DNA of 64,000 nucleotides from assembly GCA_012295275.1 (NCBI GenBank), contig CM022679.1, positions 24,272,002 through 24,336,001 on the forward strand. Direction: 5' to 3'. Of this stretch, positions 28,886-39,800 are shown one piece after another. Numbering within the stretch: position 1 is the stretch's first letter; each line of letters opens with the position of its first letter. Below the pieces are notes generated by a model. It was not told the DNA's origin and ran no database searches. It saw only the letters and a list, made by a program, of their open reading frames with translations. Made by a program: the position numbers and the translations under genes. The stretch is from Chrysomallon squamiferum. Its lineage: Eukaryota; Mollusca; Gastropoda; Neomphalida; Peltospiridae.

Positions 28886-30768
28886 TGAAGGAGTGTCAGT
28901 TGTTTTTATCTCATGCCTTTGATCACCCTGAAATATCATGACATTAAGTGTAAAAATAGTTTTATAACTCAACCTTGTTCAAGTTTTATTTTGCCCCTCG
29001 TATTGATTATTCTCAGTTTAAGTAATTTGTATGCATGCATGCATATATGTGTATGTGTATCTGTGCACATGTGTGTGTTTATAAATAGAATTATTTCTTC
29101 CATTCTAGAAAAAAAATAGATAACAAAAACAGTAGAACATAGTTTGATTCTAGTAATCTTATCCTGAAATGATGTTAATTATGATTTGTTCATATATTTA
29201 TTATAATTATATAATTCACTACATAATTTATTTTTATATATCTTAACCATTTTTATAATACTGTTCTGTTATATTATAACAATGCTCTATTGAATAAGCA
29301 TCTTGTGAAATAATAGAATGAAATAATTAAACTTCAGAATTATAATAAAGTTAATAAATTTCATAAATAGAATTATCTGAATCTGTCATATGTTTTTTGC
29401 CCAGTTGTTAAATACTATTTCCATGAATTATGAATGTGATAGTCTTCCCCAAACAATTCCTCTGTTTAATTAATGAAGAAACTTTAACTGTGAAATATTA
29501 TGTCTAGATATAATAATTTCTACCTTGTGCTGAATATGAAACAGGAAATATTATATATGCATTTATGTGTATAAGTCAGACTGAGAGAGAAAGATAATGA
29601 ATGTGTATGTATTTGTAACAAAGAAAGATAATGAAACTATAAGTATTTGTAAGAAAGAAAGATACTGAAGGTATGAATATTTGTAAGAAAGAAATATAAT
29701 GAATATGTGTATATTTGTAAGAAAGAAAGATAATGAATTTATGTTTATTTGTGAGAAATAAAGATAACAAATGTATGTATATTTGTAAGATAAAAGATCT
29801 GAAAGTATGTTTTATTTGTAAGAAAGTTGATAATGACTGTATGTGTTTATTTGTAATAAAGAATGATAATGAACTTTTATGTGTTTGTAAAAAAGATAAG
29901 GAATGTGTGTATATTTGTAAGAAAGAGATAGAATGGATGTATGTGTACTTGTAAGAAAGGTAATGAATGTTGTGTATTTGAGAAACAAATATTAATGAAT
30001 GTATGTGGATTTGTAAAGGAGAAAGATAATGAATGGATGTGTATTTGTAAGAAAGAAAGATAAAGAATGTATGAGTATTTTTAAAAAAGAAAGATAATGA
30101 ATATATGTGTATTTGTAAAAAAGAAAGATAATGAATGGATGTATATTTGTGAGAAAGAAAGATAATGAATGTATCTGTGTTTGTAAAAAAGAAAGATAAA
30201 GAATGTATGTGCATTTGTGAGAAAGAAAAAATGTATGTGTATTTGTGAAAAGAAAGAATGTATGTGTATTTGTGAGAAAGTTATTGTATGTGCTTGTGGC
30301 TATGTGAGAGTGACTGGATGTGTCTTAATGTATGTGTGTGATTGTTTGTAAAAGTATATTTATTTGTGCTTTTAGAGGGTGGGGTTATATTCACTCACCT
30401 GTTCTGAGTCCTGCCTTGTAAGCTGGACTTCCAAAATCTACACCAGCCACAATAACTGGACGACCATCAACAAGGGTGAACCCATATCCCATCATGCCTT
30501 TGAAAGGGATGTGTACCTGTTTGAGACAGGATACTACCTCCAGACTTGGTGGCTGTTCTCTGCTGTGCTTGGCCAAAGTTTTCAGAGCCTCTGAGGACAT
30601 CATTGTTACATCCTGTCCATCAAGCTCCAGAATCTGGTCACCAGGCAGTAAGCCTGCATTGTGGGCCACACTTCCCTTTTCTATGAAAGTCACATAGCAT
30701 GGACCTTTCCCGTAAATTTCAAATCCGTAGCCTTTTGGCCACTTTACAGTAGGTTTCAGAGGCATCAT
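6804..30768 (-). CDS. GRID2IP: Delphilin-like formin (GRID2IP family), 27 coding exons
   Basis: Exons, 5' to 3' on the minus strand: 30768-30399, 27930-27734, 22672-22518, 21953-21831, 21125-20970, 20553-20465, 20122-20013, 19587-19517, 18913-18765, 17631-17499, 17045-16900, 15994-15914, 14328-14297, 13858-13669, 13135-12356, 11764-11652, 11409-11331, 11113-11054, 10808-10681, 10289-10221, 9906-9820, 9176-9108, 8880-8794, 8602-8473, 8069-8017, 7530-7459, 7007-6804. Their lengths sum to 3933 nt and the phases agree at every junction, giving about 1310 residues; vertebrate delphilin is about 1200. Order: PDZ1 (about 10-85), PDZ2 (90-165), HHD1 (190-250), PDZ3 (282-355), HHD2 (401-473), HHD3 (490-566), a low-complexity linker, a short FH1, and FH2 from about 940 to 1300. 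Only delphilin is known to join PDZ and harmonin-homology domains to FH2. In vertebrates it links GluD2 receptors to actin at synapses; a scaffold/actin-assembly role here is inferred. The last junction (7459/7007) is the least certain. Confidence 0.88.
9049..9093 (+). repeat. (GT)n microsatellite beside a delphilin-like exon
   Basis: The GT run ends 14 bases before the exon whose donor is at 9107, so it sits at the very start of that intron. Confidence 0.9.
12092..12180. repeat. Compound AATA/AT/CA repeat
   Basis: AAATA units, then TA units, then CA units, in the intron between the FH1 and first FH2 exons. Open frames of 80-160 codons across it are repeat artefacts. Confidence 0.9.
12356..15994 (-). 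CDS. GRID2IP: Delphilin-like exons 12-15: linker region and FH1
   Basis: Exons 15914-15994 and 14297-14328 are short and low in complexity, supported mainly by phase. Exon 13669-13858 carries an acidic/coiled segment (EEVLLRELEETRRVV). The long exon 12356-13135 holds a polar, repeat-rich linker and ends in an FH1-type tract, APVPAP followed by nine prolines. The FH1 is short and would bind profilin-actin poorly compared with multi-tract formins. The acceptor of the long exon is a TAGCAG tandem (13135 or 13132), both in frame. Confidence 0.75.
16900..19587 (-). CDS. GRID2IP: Delphilin-like exons 8-11: duplicated harmonin-homology domains HHD2 and HHD3
   Basis: HHD2 is split over 19517-19587 and 18765-18913, HHD3 over 17499-17631 and 16900-17045. 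Both have the same internal layout: LLT(P/S)xERSxLKR in the first exon, a phase-2 intron, then LDTPSKKTLW followed by F-I and an H-Q motif (IQHQEY or THQHQD). The identical 10-residue core and identical intron position and phase show that one arose from the other by tandem exon-pair duplication. Exon 7 (20013-20122) before HHD2 is a Ser/Asp-rich linker. Confidence 0.8.
20465..21125 (-). CDS. GRID2IP: Delphilin-like exons 5-6: PDZ3
   Basis: Exon 5 (20970-21125) encodes a PDZ with loop SFGFVI, GGPAERAGLQPKDYIMKLNG and the start of the following helix. Exon 6 (20465-20553) completes it with GHGRLIQLLQDSG and the last strand TIEILRY. The donor of exon 6 is a strong GTAAGT. Vertebrate delphilin has two PDZ domains, so a third is an expansion here or a loss there. 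Confidence 0.85.
21831..22672 (-). CDS. GRID2IP: Delphilin-like exons 3-4: first harmonin-homology domain (HHD1)
   Basis: Exon 3 (22518-22672) encodes a helical segment with ILKQYAEDRDINVFCEALAVV and a basic end. Exon 4 (21831-21953) continues with RPFVPPHHRVQFDQL and a Ser/Thr/Ala-rich tail. Helical packing residues followed by a Phe-Val-Pro-x-x-His-Arg-x-x-F-(D/E) segment are typical of the harmonin N-like domain after a PDZ. Splice sites are canonical and phases match (0 to 2, 2 to 2). The domain probably mediates protein contacts; no partner can be read from sequence. Confidence 0.75.
22828..22891 (+). repeat. (TTA)n microsatellite
   Basis: About 21 units in the long intron between delphilin-like exons 2 and 3. 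Confidence 0.95.
25513..25560 (+). repeat. (GA)n microsatellite
   Basis: About 24 units, preceded by a short GT run. A GT run also lies at 24600-24636. Confidence 0.95.
27333..27610. repeat. (ATT)n and (AAT)n microsatellites
   Basis: ATT array at 27333-27427 with three GATTAT units, then an AAT array at 27552-27610: two arrays of the same motif on opposite strands 125 bp apart. A decayed AGT/AGC/GGT region follows at 27940-28205. Confidence 0.9.
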
Positions 30769-30770
30769 TG
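27734..30770 (-). CDS. GRID2IP: Delphilin-like exons 1-2: PDZ1 and PDZ2
   Basis: Exon 1 (30399-30770 including two untranslated bases after an acceptor) starts with two Met codons at 30768 and 30765. It carries PDZ1 with binding loop GYGFEI and the later PGDQILELDG motif, then the first half of PDZ2 with loop GYGFTL. PDZ2 is split by a phase-1 intron of 2.5 kb and finishes in exon 2 (GDVILEINGRP). Two PDZ domains sit back to back with almost no linker. PDZ domains bind C-terminal peptides of membrane proteins. The start codon is inferred: the upstream sequence has an acceptor just before it, so a non-coding or short coding 5' exon precedes it. Confidence 0.85.
28761..28881. repeat. (GT)n-(CA)n palindromic microsatellite
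   Basis: A GT run of about 66 bases is followed after 16 bases by a CA run of about 39 bases on the same strand, so the two are mutually complementary. Confidence 0.9.
29576..30290 (+). repeat. Minisatellite of 34-36 bp, about 19 units
   Basis: Units of the form GAAAGATAATGAATGTATG followed by TGTATTTGTAAGAAA repeat through the intron between delphilin-like exons 1 and 2. The array leaves a long open frame on the minus strand that is a by-product of the period, not a gene. Confidence 0.85.
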
Positions 30771-30884
30771 CTATTGAAAATCACTGTGTTGGTTTTATTC
30801 TTTCTTCATGTGGCCTAGTTATTACGTTCAACTAACAGTAATCTTCAGAAATTGTCACTATAGGTAACTAATAACTAAAATGAT

Positions 30885-31215
30885 TATTATAAATCCAATG
30901 AATTTGCTTCAAAACACTCCAAGTAGATTGTGAATATGATATATAAATAAGTAATTACAAAGTTAAATTCCAATGAATTCACTGCAGCATTTAGTATAAT
31001 TCCAGTGACTTCAGTACAAACTTTCTAAGTATGGTACTAAATATACAAATAAATAACTATAAAATTTCAATCCAGTGATTTCACTACAGTATTTAATATA
31101 ATTCCAGTTAAATAATTTTGAATACTCTAAGCAGACTGATAAAGAAATATAACCTAGTAACTATAAAGTTTAATTCCAAGGAATTCACTATAAATCCAAT
31201 GAAATAATTTCAAAC
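30885..31215. repeat. Degenerate minisatellite of about 105-110 bp, three units
   Basis: Phrases such as AATTCCA(A/G)TGAATTCACT, AGTAACTATAAAGTTTAATTCC and ACTCTAAGCAGA recur about every 105-110 bp in the stretch just upstream of the first PDZ exon. Copies are diverged with small indels. It would lie in the 5' intron or leader of the delphilin-like gene. Confidence 0.55.
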
Positions 31216-31267
31216 ACACAAACAGATTAACATCCAGATAACAGTATGCTTGAATAATGTGTCTTAC

Positions 31268-31301
31268 CACAGTGAAAACGGATTCATTGAATTTGCTACA
31301 T
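31268..31301 (-). other. Candidate 5' non-coding exon of the delphilin-like gene
   Basis: A 34-nt segment lies between a TTTCAG acceptor and a strong GTAAGA donor on the minus strand, 500 bp upstream of the first PDZ exon. It holds an ATG directly followed by a stop and a second ATG whose frame does not enter the PDZ frame after splicing to 30770, so it would act as 5' UTR with upstream ATGs. No support beyond splice signals. Confidence 0.35.
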
Positions 31302-33890
31302 CTGAAACAGAATTTGAATTAATAAAGTCATTAGTTATATTATAGCATTTAATCAGTAAAATTATTAAACAAACAAAACTAAATCCAAAATTTTCTTCAG
31401 GAAACATCTTAAAATGAAATCCTGTTTACAGATATCATTTATATATGTGCAGGACGATTCTATGTACAGTTTTATATTCAATTTACTTTAATTAAAAACA
31501 CACCTGTTTCTCTGTCAATCAGGAAATAACCTATATTTTCAAGAACAATTAATAGCAAAAAATACTATATTTATAACTATTAATTAAAAACTGATAATCT
31601 ACAATTTACCTGTATCAACTTTCCCTTTGAAAAACATCCTGAAACTAATACAACATCTAAACAGTAACTTTACACATCATAATTTAACAGCAGCCAACAA
31701 CATGCATTCAAATAAAACTCATGGAACTTTTTCAGTTGAGTCAGGAGCATATTGCCATCGAAGACAATGGTAACGTACAAACAAAAGCGCAACACCTGTG
31801 GATCGATATATGTGCTTGCCCAGTGGAAGAAGGATTCTGAACAAATGTGGTTTGAAAGCGAATTACAACAGCACTAACCTATATCAGTCTTGCTTTTCGT
31901 AGGTTTGCCATCTGTTCCACTACCATCAGCTGAACCAACAACCAGAGTTGTCCAAATCTTTAATTGATCTTTGCGTCTTCACTTTAAATTATTGATGGTC
32001 CCAGTAGTTTATTTTCTTGATCAATACCTGTATCTGGACTGTAGGTAGCTTGTTAGTTAAAGACTGGTGTTGTTTTCTTACTGAAGATGAGCTCAGACAA
32101 TACTCCCTTTATTTCTTGCCTTGGAGATCCATTAAAAAGAACAGAGTTTGATATTATTTCTGTGTGTGTGTGTGTGTGTGTGATATAATGCTGATTCTCT
32201 TGTTCCTTGAAAGTTATTATTTTAATGTTATTTATTTAATATTTATTGTTGTTATTTATTTACTAATTTATTTATTTATATATTTATTTGTTTAGTTAGT
32301 TAATTTTTTATTATTATTATTTCATTTTGTTTCATTTTATATATTATTTACATTATCAATAACTGAAGTTTATTAACATCTGTATTACTACTATTATTAT
32401 TGTTAATAATATTATTATAGCTCCTTGTACTATCACTATTTCTATTAATGTTGTTACTATTTGTGTTGTTGTTACATAAATATAAATAGTTATTGATTTA
32501 TTTATTTATTCTTCATTTTTAACACTAGAAGTACATCAATAATATTATTAAAACAAAAGTATTTAAATGTTCTTGTTTGCTGCATTAACCGCAAAAACAA
32601 ACAGTAATAAATATCTGCTGATAATTTGTAAACATAAACGACAACTTTTGAGACAGTGGCTGGAACTGGAAAAACCCAATACGTCAACAAAAAATTATTT
32701 ATTGCAACATGGTGTACCTAACCCAGGTACTAAATTCTAACCACTGAACCTTAGCCCATGCTATTTCATGCACTGCACAAAAATCCCAGCATTGACAGGT
32801 GCCATGGTTTTCAGTTTCTACAGTAGGCCTATGTGTTAATAACGGAACTGTATGCACAAAATAATGATTATATTTTTTTTCTGCCACTACATTATTTATT
32901 CTCAATTTATTCAGACAAATTCGTGAGGACGACACATCCCACTTCGTCTGAGTTTGCATTTATTATTTTATACCAGGTAAACGATGGATAAAATCAATAA
33001 TCGTGGTTAAATCACGTGACATGTATTTCTGTACTTGACGACATGTGCGTGATGTTTGAATAGGTTGCTGATGGTGAGGTGTCATTTGTTAATAATAAGT
33101 TGATCAAATCGAGCTCAGTGGCATTATTTGCCTTAATTTTTCTTCGTGAATGTCACACAACGCTTATAATATCTGTTTCAGATTTTTTTAGCGCTGTAAT
33201 AATTGAACACCGTCTACGTATTTTCGACATGGAACTTTGGCCGTAATGATTTATTTTACTGATGTAAAAACCGAAACTGCTGTTGGGTCATGACCTATAA
33301 TGGATAGATCTATCACCTGATACTAAGTAATCTAATCATTTTTAACACAGAATGTATATGTTTTTTCTAATATATTTTTTGATATTGGTTGCTGGGGGAA
33401 CGATTCAAGCGATCTCATAGTAAGCCCATGAGTGCCATTAAGTTAATAGCAGTAATAATAATACCAGTGCATGATGGCATTATTATCATCATCATTTTTA
33501 AATACTAGTAATTTGATTTTTAATTTAATGAGTGAATGTTCAAGGCATCTATGTTAAACCTTCAAACAATGAAAGATATTTGTTTATTGCCAAATTAAAC
33601 AAGGTGAAAGAAATGTAACTATCTTGTTGGAGAGAGGGGATGGGGGGCATGTTGAAAATATTTAATTATTTTTATCAGATTATTATTTTTATTATTTTTA
33701 TATATATTGATTTATGAAATAAATGCATTTGTAAAATTTTATTTTGTCTATTTACTGAATAAACACACAACATCTTCATATGTTGTTATTATTGTTGTTT
33801 ATTTTTTTTTCAGATGGCACTTTTTCAGGAGAGAAAACCTTTTGATACACATTCCTTCTTCATCAGAATTTCAGTGATAAATATTTTATC
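31302..33890. promoter_or_regulatory. Divergent intergenic region between delphilin-like gene and ZDHHC4
   Basis: The two genes are transcribed away from each other and their first recognised coding bases are 3.1 kb apart, so both promoters should lie here. The part from about 32.7 to 33.4 kb is less repetitive and less AT-rich than its surroundings and holds a CACGTG E-box near 33013; it is the likeliest core region. An acceptor (TTTTTCAG) ends at 33813, 77 bases before the ZDHHC4 start codon, so ZDHHC4 has an upstream non-coding exon in this interval. No TATA box can be assigned in such AT-rich DNA. Confidence 0.45.
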
Positions 33891-36800
33891 ATGGATTTTA
33901 TACTTATATTTGTTTTGTATCTGCTGGTGTTTGGCTTAATGGTGCTCCTATACCTCTATGGAAACCATCCACTACTCAATACTGGAATTATAGGCAGGCT
34001 GAGAGAAAATGTTATGCAGGTAAGAAATAGTTAAAGCTGTCCATACTGTATCATGAGTTACTGTACCTTTTTAACCAGGTTAGAAAGTATATTATAAGAG
34101 TTTAGGAAAATGAAATATTTTTACATCCTAAATAATGTATATCCAATGGATATAATTTTTTATTTTTTTTTTATTTTATAAAATATTTTGTAGAGTCAAA
34201 TTTATTTTCAGTTTTGTCTTTCATAACTTTCACATCACATGATCATGTTATTATATTTAATTATAAATGTTTTTATTTTTATTTATATATTTTTTTATTT
34301 ACAAATGGTTTGAACTGAATATTGTAGATCAACAAGTATTTTGTAATGTTTTTAATAATTATTATGAATTAAATAAAAAATATAGTTTTTTTTTTTTGTT
34401 GTATAACATTTTAGTATCACATTATTGTTGTTTTTATATTTATTTATTTATTTATTTATTTTTTTTTTTTTTTATTTTATTATTATTTTTTTCAGATTAT
34501 TTGGTACATTGTACCAAGTTCAGTGGTGGACATTACAAACGAAGCAATTAACTATGTTTTTAACACAAGGTAATAAACAAATAAACAAATATTCAAACTT
34601 TAAAATTAGGCTCTTTATATAACTCTTTATATAGAGAACACATGCCTGAAGTATGAATGGTCAGGGGTTAATTCTGAAACTTTTTAACCATGTTGTTGAC
34701 AACAAATATATTAAAAGCAATGAGTGTGGTAACTTTTATCTATGGGAGAAAATATATAAAAGATTTCTTTCTATTATTTAGTAAAGCATAGTGCATTGAC
34801 TGGCAGCATTTATGTTTATACAGAAAATATGGTTTTTGTTATGAATGAATGAATGAAATAGTGTAAGAGGATATTTTAGAAATATTACACAAATATTCAA
34901 TGTTTAAAATCTGACTGGATCATAGGGCATTGGTGTTATTGCATTTTTCTAAAGTTTCTCTAAAGATAATCAATCTCTATCATGTTATTCTTTATTTTTT
35001 TTTCTTTATTGCATGCTTTGTCTCAGAAATATGCCAGTGATTAATTGTGGATAGGTGTGTCTGAAGATATTTATAAATCTTGTTATATATATATATTTTT
35101 TTTTTTTTTAAAGAAACCATGTTATGCAGATTGTGTTCATGCTTCTGGTACTGCTGGGTCATGCGATATGGATTCTGGACGTACTGACCGTTTTCTACCT
35201 GGTGGACCCAGAGAGCAACCACACAACTGTGCCCATGTTTATCTGTTTGGCAAACTTCCTCTGTTTTTACAAGAGCTGCTGCTCTGACCCAGGGGAAGTA
35301 ACTCCGAATAATCAAGCAGGACACTATCCCTATGATGGGATTCTGTACAAACCTGGTAAAAAATGCAGTACATGCAAGCTGAACAAACCTGCGAGGTCAA
35401 AACATTGTAGTAAGTTTTTAAATTTTGTGTCCATATTTAACTGGTGTAATAACTGCTCAATCTTTTTAAAGATAACAAAAAAAGAATCCCAGTTGTTACT
35501 TTAAAGCGGTTAAAATGAATAAAGTCCTGTTTTTCTTCACATAGTTATTCTTTCCTAATAAAAAAAGTATCTCAACAAAAAGGTTTTCACCAAAGGTCCA
35601 GTTTTATTTTTGTGCTGGGTATCAAATTCTAATGCATATTTCCATATAAACATTGATAAAGATGTTTTTAGTGTATTTTAAATGAAAATTTCTACACCCA
35701 GAATTACTTTGGAGAAATATATTTATTTGTGTCTGTATACAGTGATATGTTTTTAGTTTATTTATAGGTTTGTGTAATATGTGTATATATGTCTATATAC
35801 TGTTATATGTTTATATTAAATTTATAGGTTTGTGTAATATGTGCGTGTATGTCTCTAAACTGATATATGTTTATATTTTATTTACTGGTTTGTGTAATAT
35901 GTGTATATATGTCTCTTTACTGTTATATGTTTGTATTTTATTTACTGGTTTGTGTAATATGTGTCTGTATGTCTGTACTGTTATATGTTGCTATTTTATT
36001 TTTAGGTTTGTGTAATATGTGTGTTCATCGCTTTGATCATCACTGTGTGTGGACAAACAGCTGTGTTGGTGAAGGCAACGTTCACTATTTTAATTTATTT
36101 CTGATTACTCTTGTTATTATGTGCATCAATGGAACATACTTCTGTTTTAAATCACTGTATCTCATAACAACATTTCTAAAACTGATGGAAACATCTTATC
36201 AAGATCCTGTGACAGGTGAACTGAAACCTATAACAGTTCCAGTTTTAATTCAGGTATGTTGTAAAAAAATTAAAAATATGTTGTTGTTTTTTTTGTTGTT
36301 TACTAAAAATATTATATTCTGTTATATTATATTATAGAAGGCTTATCTTATTTATATTTGTACAGACAACTAAGTTTAATTCATAATGCTGGGGACCATT
36401 ATTTTTTATTTTTAATTGATGGAAATAACAGTTCCTAAATAATTGTTTCATATAGACTAAATAAAAATAATTTCTTCAAATTTATAAAATTATATCAGTC
36501 TGGTTTGTAATTAAATGTATATTATCTTAAAATAATAGACTAAATATTTTAAAGTACTACTTTAAACATTTTGTTTTAATATTGTATCATCTTTTTTCAG
36601 CATCTATTTATGCAGTACCCAAGGATTGTTTTTCTTGCATTTTCATTACTGGTTTTATTGGTTTTACTCACCATGTTCTCATTCTACCATGTTTACTTGC
36701 TGGCAACCAATCAAACAACAAATGAGAGATACAAAATCAGCCATTTTGTCATGGAAGATGTTAAGATCGAGAATAACGGCAACAAAAATCAACAAAAGAA

Positions 36801-36891
36801 ACTCATTATTTACAGGCCTTATGATAAAGGAATTTTAGAAAACTTTCAACAAGTCTTATTTCCTTGGAAGTTAAAAAACAAGAAGTATTAA
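33891..36891 (+). CDS. ZDHHC4: ZDHHC4-type palmitoyltransferase, five coding exons
   Basis: Exons 33891-34019, 34496-34569, 35114-35409, 36006-36253 and 36601-36891 join in phase to 345 codons, almost exactly the length of human ZDHHC4. The start matches the family (MDF followed by a hydrophobic helix). The order is TM1 (about 3-23), TM2 (71-98), TM3 (106-120), a DPG motif at 126-128, the Cys-rich domain from C152 (CSTCKLNKPARSKHC), DHHC at 177-180, TM4 near 192-212, TM5 near 258-283, and TTNE (the TTxE motif) at 288-291. C180 is the expected acyl-accepting cysteine of S-palmitoylation. The tail ends KNKKY, a KxKxx-type ER retrieval signal. An upstream ATG at 33814 opens another frame. The intron before the DHHC exon contains a minisatellite made of its own acceptor. 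Confidence 0.93.
35761..36023 (+). repeat. 60-bp minisatellite derived from the splice acceptor and start of the DHHC exon
   Basis: The sequence GGTTTGTGTAATATGTG occurs at 35767, 35827, 35887 and 35947 and again at 36005, where it spans the real acceptor and the first exon bases (codons for LCNMC). Spacing is 60, 60, 60 and 58 bp. A further eroded unit may precede. Units 1 and 2 keep an AG (TTATAG), units 3 and 4 have TTACTG in its place. Confidence 0.85.
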
Positions 36892-39800
36892 ATTTGGTTT
36901 GGAACCTGTTTTTAGTGACGTATTTGTTTGTTATTGATGACAATTATCATGATTGATGATTTATGCATATCTATGTATCTACATATGCACAAGGAGACAT
37001 TTGATAATCAAATTTTGTATTATATGTGTTCTAGGTGCTTAAGTGTGACTTTCTGTATATAATGCAGATTATTTATTCACTTATTTAAGTATGTTTTCTA
37101 GGGCTGGTGAATTGATAAATGTAAATATTTAATAATTATTATTTGCATTTAAAACAAAAAGCTTTGTGATAATCAGCACAGAACTTTCTTTTCATTTTTT
37201 TTCCATCTGCAAAATTTAATTTGTTTCAATTTCAGCATTATCTAGCCTAATTAATAGATTTATCTCGATGCAAATTAAAAAATTTTTAATTTTTTTTATT
37301 AAAAATAATGTGACAGCAATACCTGTCTTTATACTGATTTTGTTGGTAATCCATTGTGTACAGAAATTCATGAATACTGTTAATCTAGAATAGGCTGTTC
37401 ATCTGTATTCTTCCCCTCCTCATTTTTATCAAATGAATTCAGTAATTAAGTGCTAATCCCAAAAGCTGACATATTTATTTATGCAATAAGTCTGGAATTC
37501 AGATGTAATATAAGAAAAGGTTTTATAGTTAAGAATAGCTCAGCTTTATTTTTATTTTTTATTTTTTCTTCTTATTTGTTTTATTTATTCATTTTTTTTA
37601 ATTATTATTATTGTGTTTCTTTTATTTTTTAACAACTTTTTACTATTTAAAGTAAATTAATTTTAAAATTAATGTTATTTATTTAATGTAATTTCCAATT
37701 TATTTTCTTTAACAGTTATCAAATTATATGTTACTTCAAATTTTTTACTTGTCTTTCTGCATCAATATTTTATTCAAACATTGTTTTCCAAAGACTAAAG
37801 AAATATATAAATAAAATAATAATTTTTAAATTATTTAATTAATAATAATAATAATTAATAAGCAAATAATATAAAAAAATATATATTTTAAATAATAATA
37901 GAATACAAAATACTAAGATATGTTTGGTATTATTTCTAGTACAATACATTCTTGATACTATTTCATGTATTTAATATGAGCAAAACAGCAATTTATAAAA
38001 TATTATTAAATCTTGTGTGTATTTAATATTTTATATTCATTTTGAGTTGTTTTCTTTCTATGATGTGTGCTAATAATCAACTTAAACAGAATAACTGAAT
38101 CTTAAGATTATGTAGTTTATACCTTATATATGCATACACATATGCAATCAAACTGCTGTATAAGCCAGTGGTTGATGCACTAGTAGAAAAATATTTTGTC
38201 CAAGTATCTGCAGTTTTAAGATGAACAGTACAGTGGATTACTGGATTACCATAATGATATTATTCACACTGTAATTTTTTATAATCATTTGACAATTTTA
38301 ATTTTAATTATCTTGAAGGCTGCAAGATCTAAACCAGTAAGCTATGGTTTATTTGTATGGTAAGTGTATGACAAGTTTAATGAGATTAAAATCATTACAA
38401 TTTTATTAAGTTTCATTTAGAACTGCTTGCAGAAAGATCATTATTAAACTATGCAAATTAATAATAACAAAGCTGATTATGATCAGATAACTTGAATATT
38501 TAATAGAAACACAAAATGTACTGATTTTGAAAAGCTTTGTGTGCTTTCCTGTTTATGGAGGGATATAATAAAACACCCTTTCTGCTAATTCGTGAACAGC
38601 TTTTGTTCTCCCTGCCTCAGACTGTCATGTTTATTAAAATTCCAAATGCTAAAATGTTTTGAATATTCTTTCATCATTTTCTTTTTCACTTTTGATAAGT
38701 TTATATATATACTAACACAAACAGTTAGCACATGCTGATCACATTTGATTCATCTCTGTACTGATTATATTTCTTTTTAATAATATAAATTCTGTAATGA
38801 AGTGAAGGTTTTATTGTCAGTAATGACCAAGATGTTGAACATTACTCTTGAATTAAAAAAAAAATAATAATAAATTAAATTAAAATACTCTTATAAATTT
38901 ACATATTATTGTTTTGTTTCAAAATGTGTATCAGTGTCTATATGCATATTATGAAATTCACATTCTGTTTCATGGATTATCAACATCATTAACACCTAGA
39001 ATAAAATGACATCATTACATTTTTAATATTAAACAGTTAATTTAGTTTTGGTAATGTTTTCTTACACTAAAATGATGAAAAGAAATCTGCTGTTATTCCA
39101 TTGGCTTCATTAGCAGTATGTACATTAAATGTTTGTTCCCATAGAAAGGAAAACATACTACATGACATTTTGTTTGATAAAATAGGAATAACCCAAAAAC
39201 GTGCACTAAGAAGGATTGTGATCTCAGAACACAAGAATATTCACATCTTTATTACTATTTTTAGAAAGAACATTAATCTGCAGAGTTCTGTTCAAGATTC
39301 ATGATACAAATTGTAGAATTAATGACTGCATTGCAGTACTTTGATCAAGAGATAAAACATTTTTATCACTTTTTATTTGTTTTGTTCTTATTTGTTGGTT
39401 TTTATATTCTGAGTGACAAACCAGAGAAAATGTTCAGCCTTACATATACATCATATCATCCACCACTGCTTTGTCAATGGTTACATTTTTTCACTCCATG
39501 GAAAGGCACACAAATACAATATATTTTGCTGCTAACAGAAAAGTAATCAATCATATGATGGCAATGAGCTTTCAATATTATCCCTGTTGTCTTTTCAATA
39601 TTATAACTGATGAGTATTTGTTCTTTTATTGCTTGAATTGTTTTGTAGTTATAACTTTAATAATCCAGAACTGCCAGTGAAGTTAACCATCTTTCACAGA
39701 CATTAAACAAATCTCAAGTTTGTTTTGATTTGTATTCTGTCCAGTGTGTTTGGAGAATTGTTGCTGATTTACACTAGATAAAACACTGATATTATTGAAG

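Noticed and set aside
29576-30214. 212-codon open frame, minus strand
   Set aside because: Produced entirely by the 34-36 bp minisatellite; composition follows the repeat and no splice or family support exists.
33814-33890. Upstream ATG of ZDHHC4 as the start codon
   Set aside because: Its frame differs from the conserved MDF start and runs to a stop without resembling the family.
35770-36015. Repetitive open frame before the DHHC exon
   Set aside because: Translation of the 60-bp acceptor-derived minisatellite; treated as repeat, though decoy splicing could expose parts of it.
39101-39680. Three small open frames, plus strand
   Set aside because: No splice partners, no recognised family and no conservation to compare; chance frames in AT-rich DNA.
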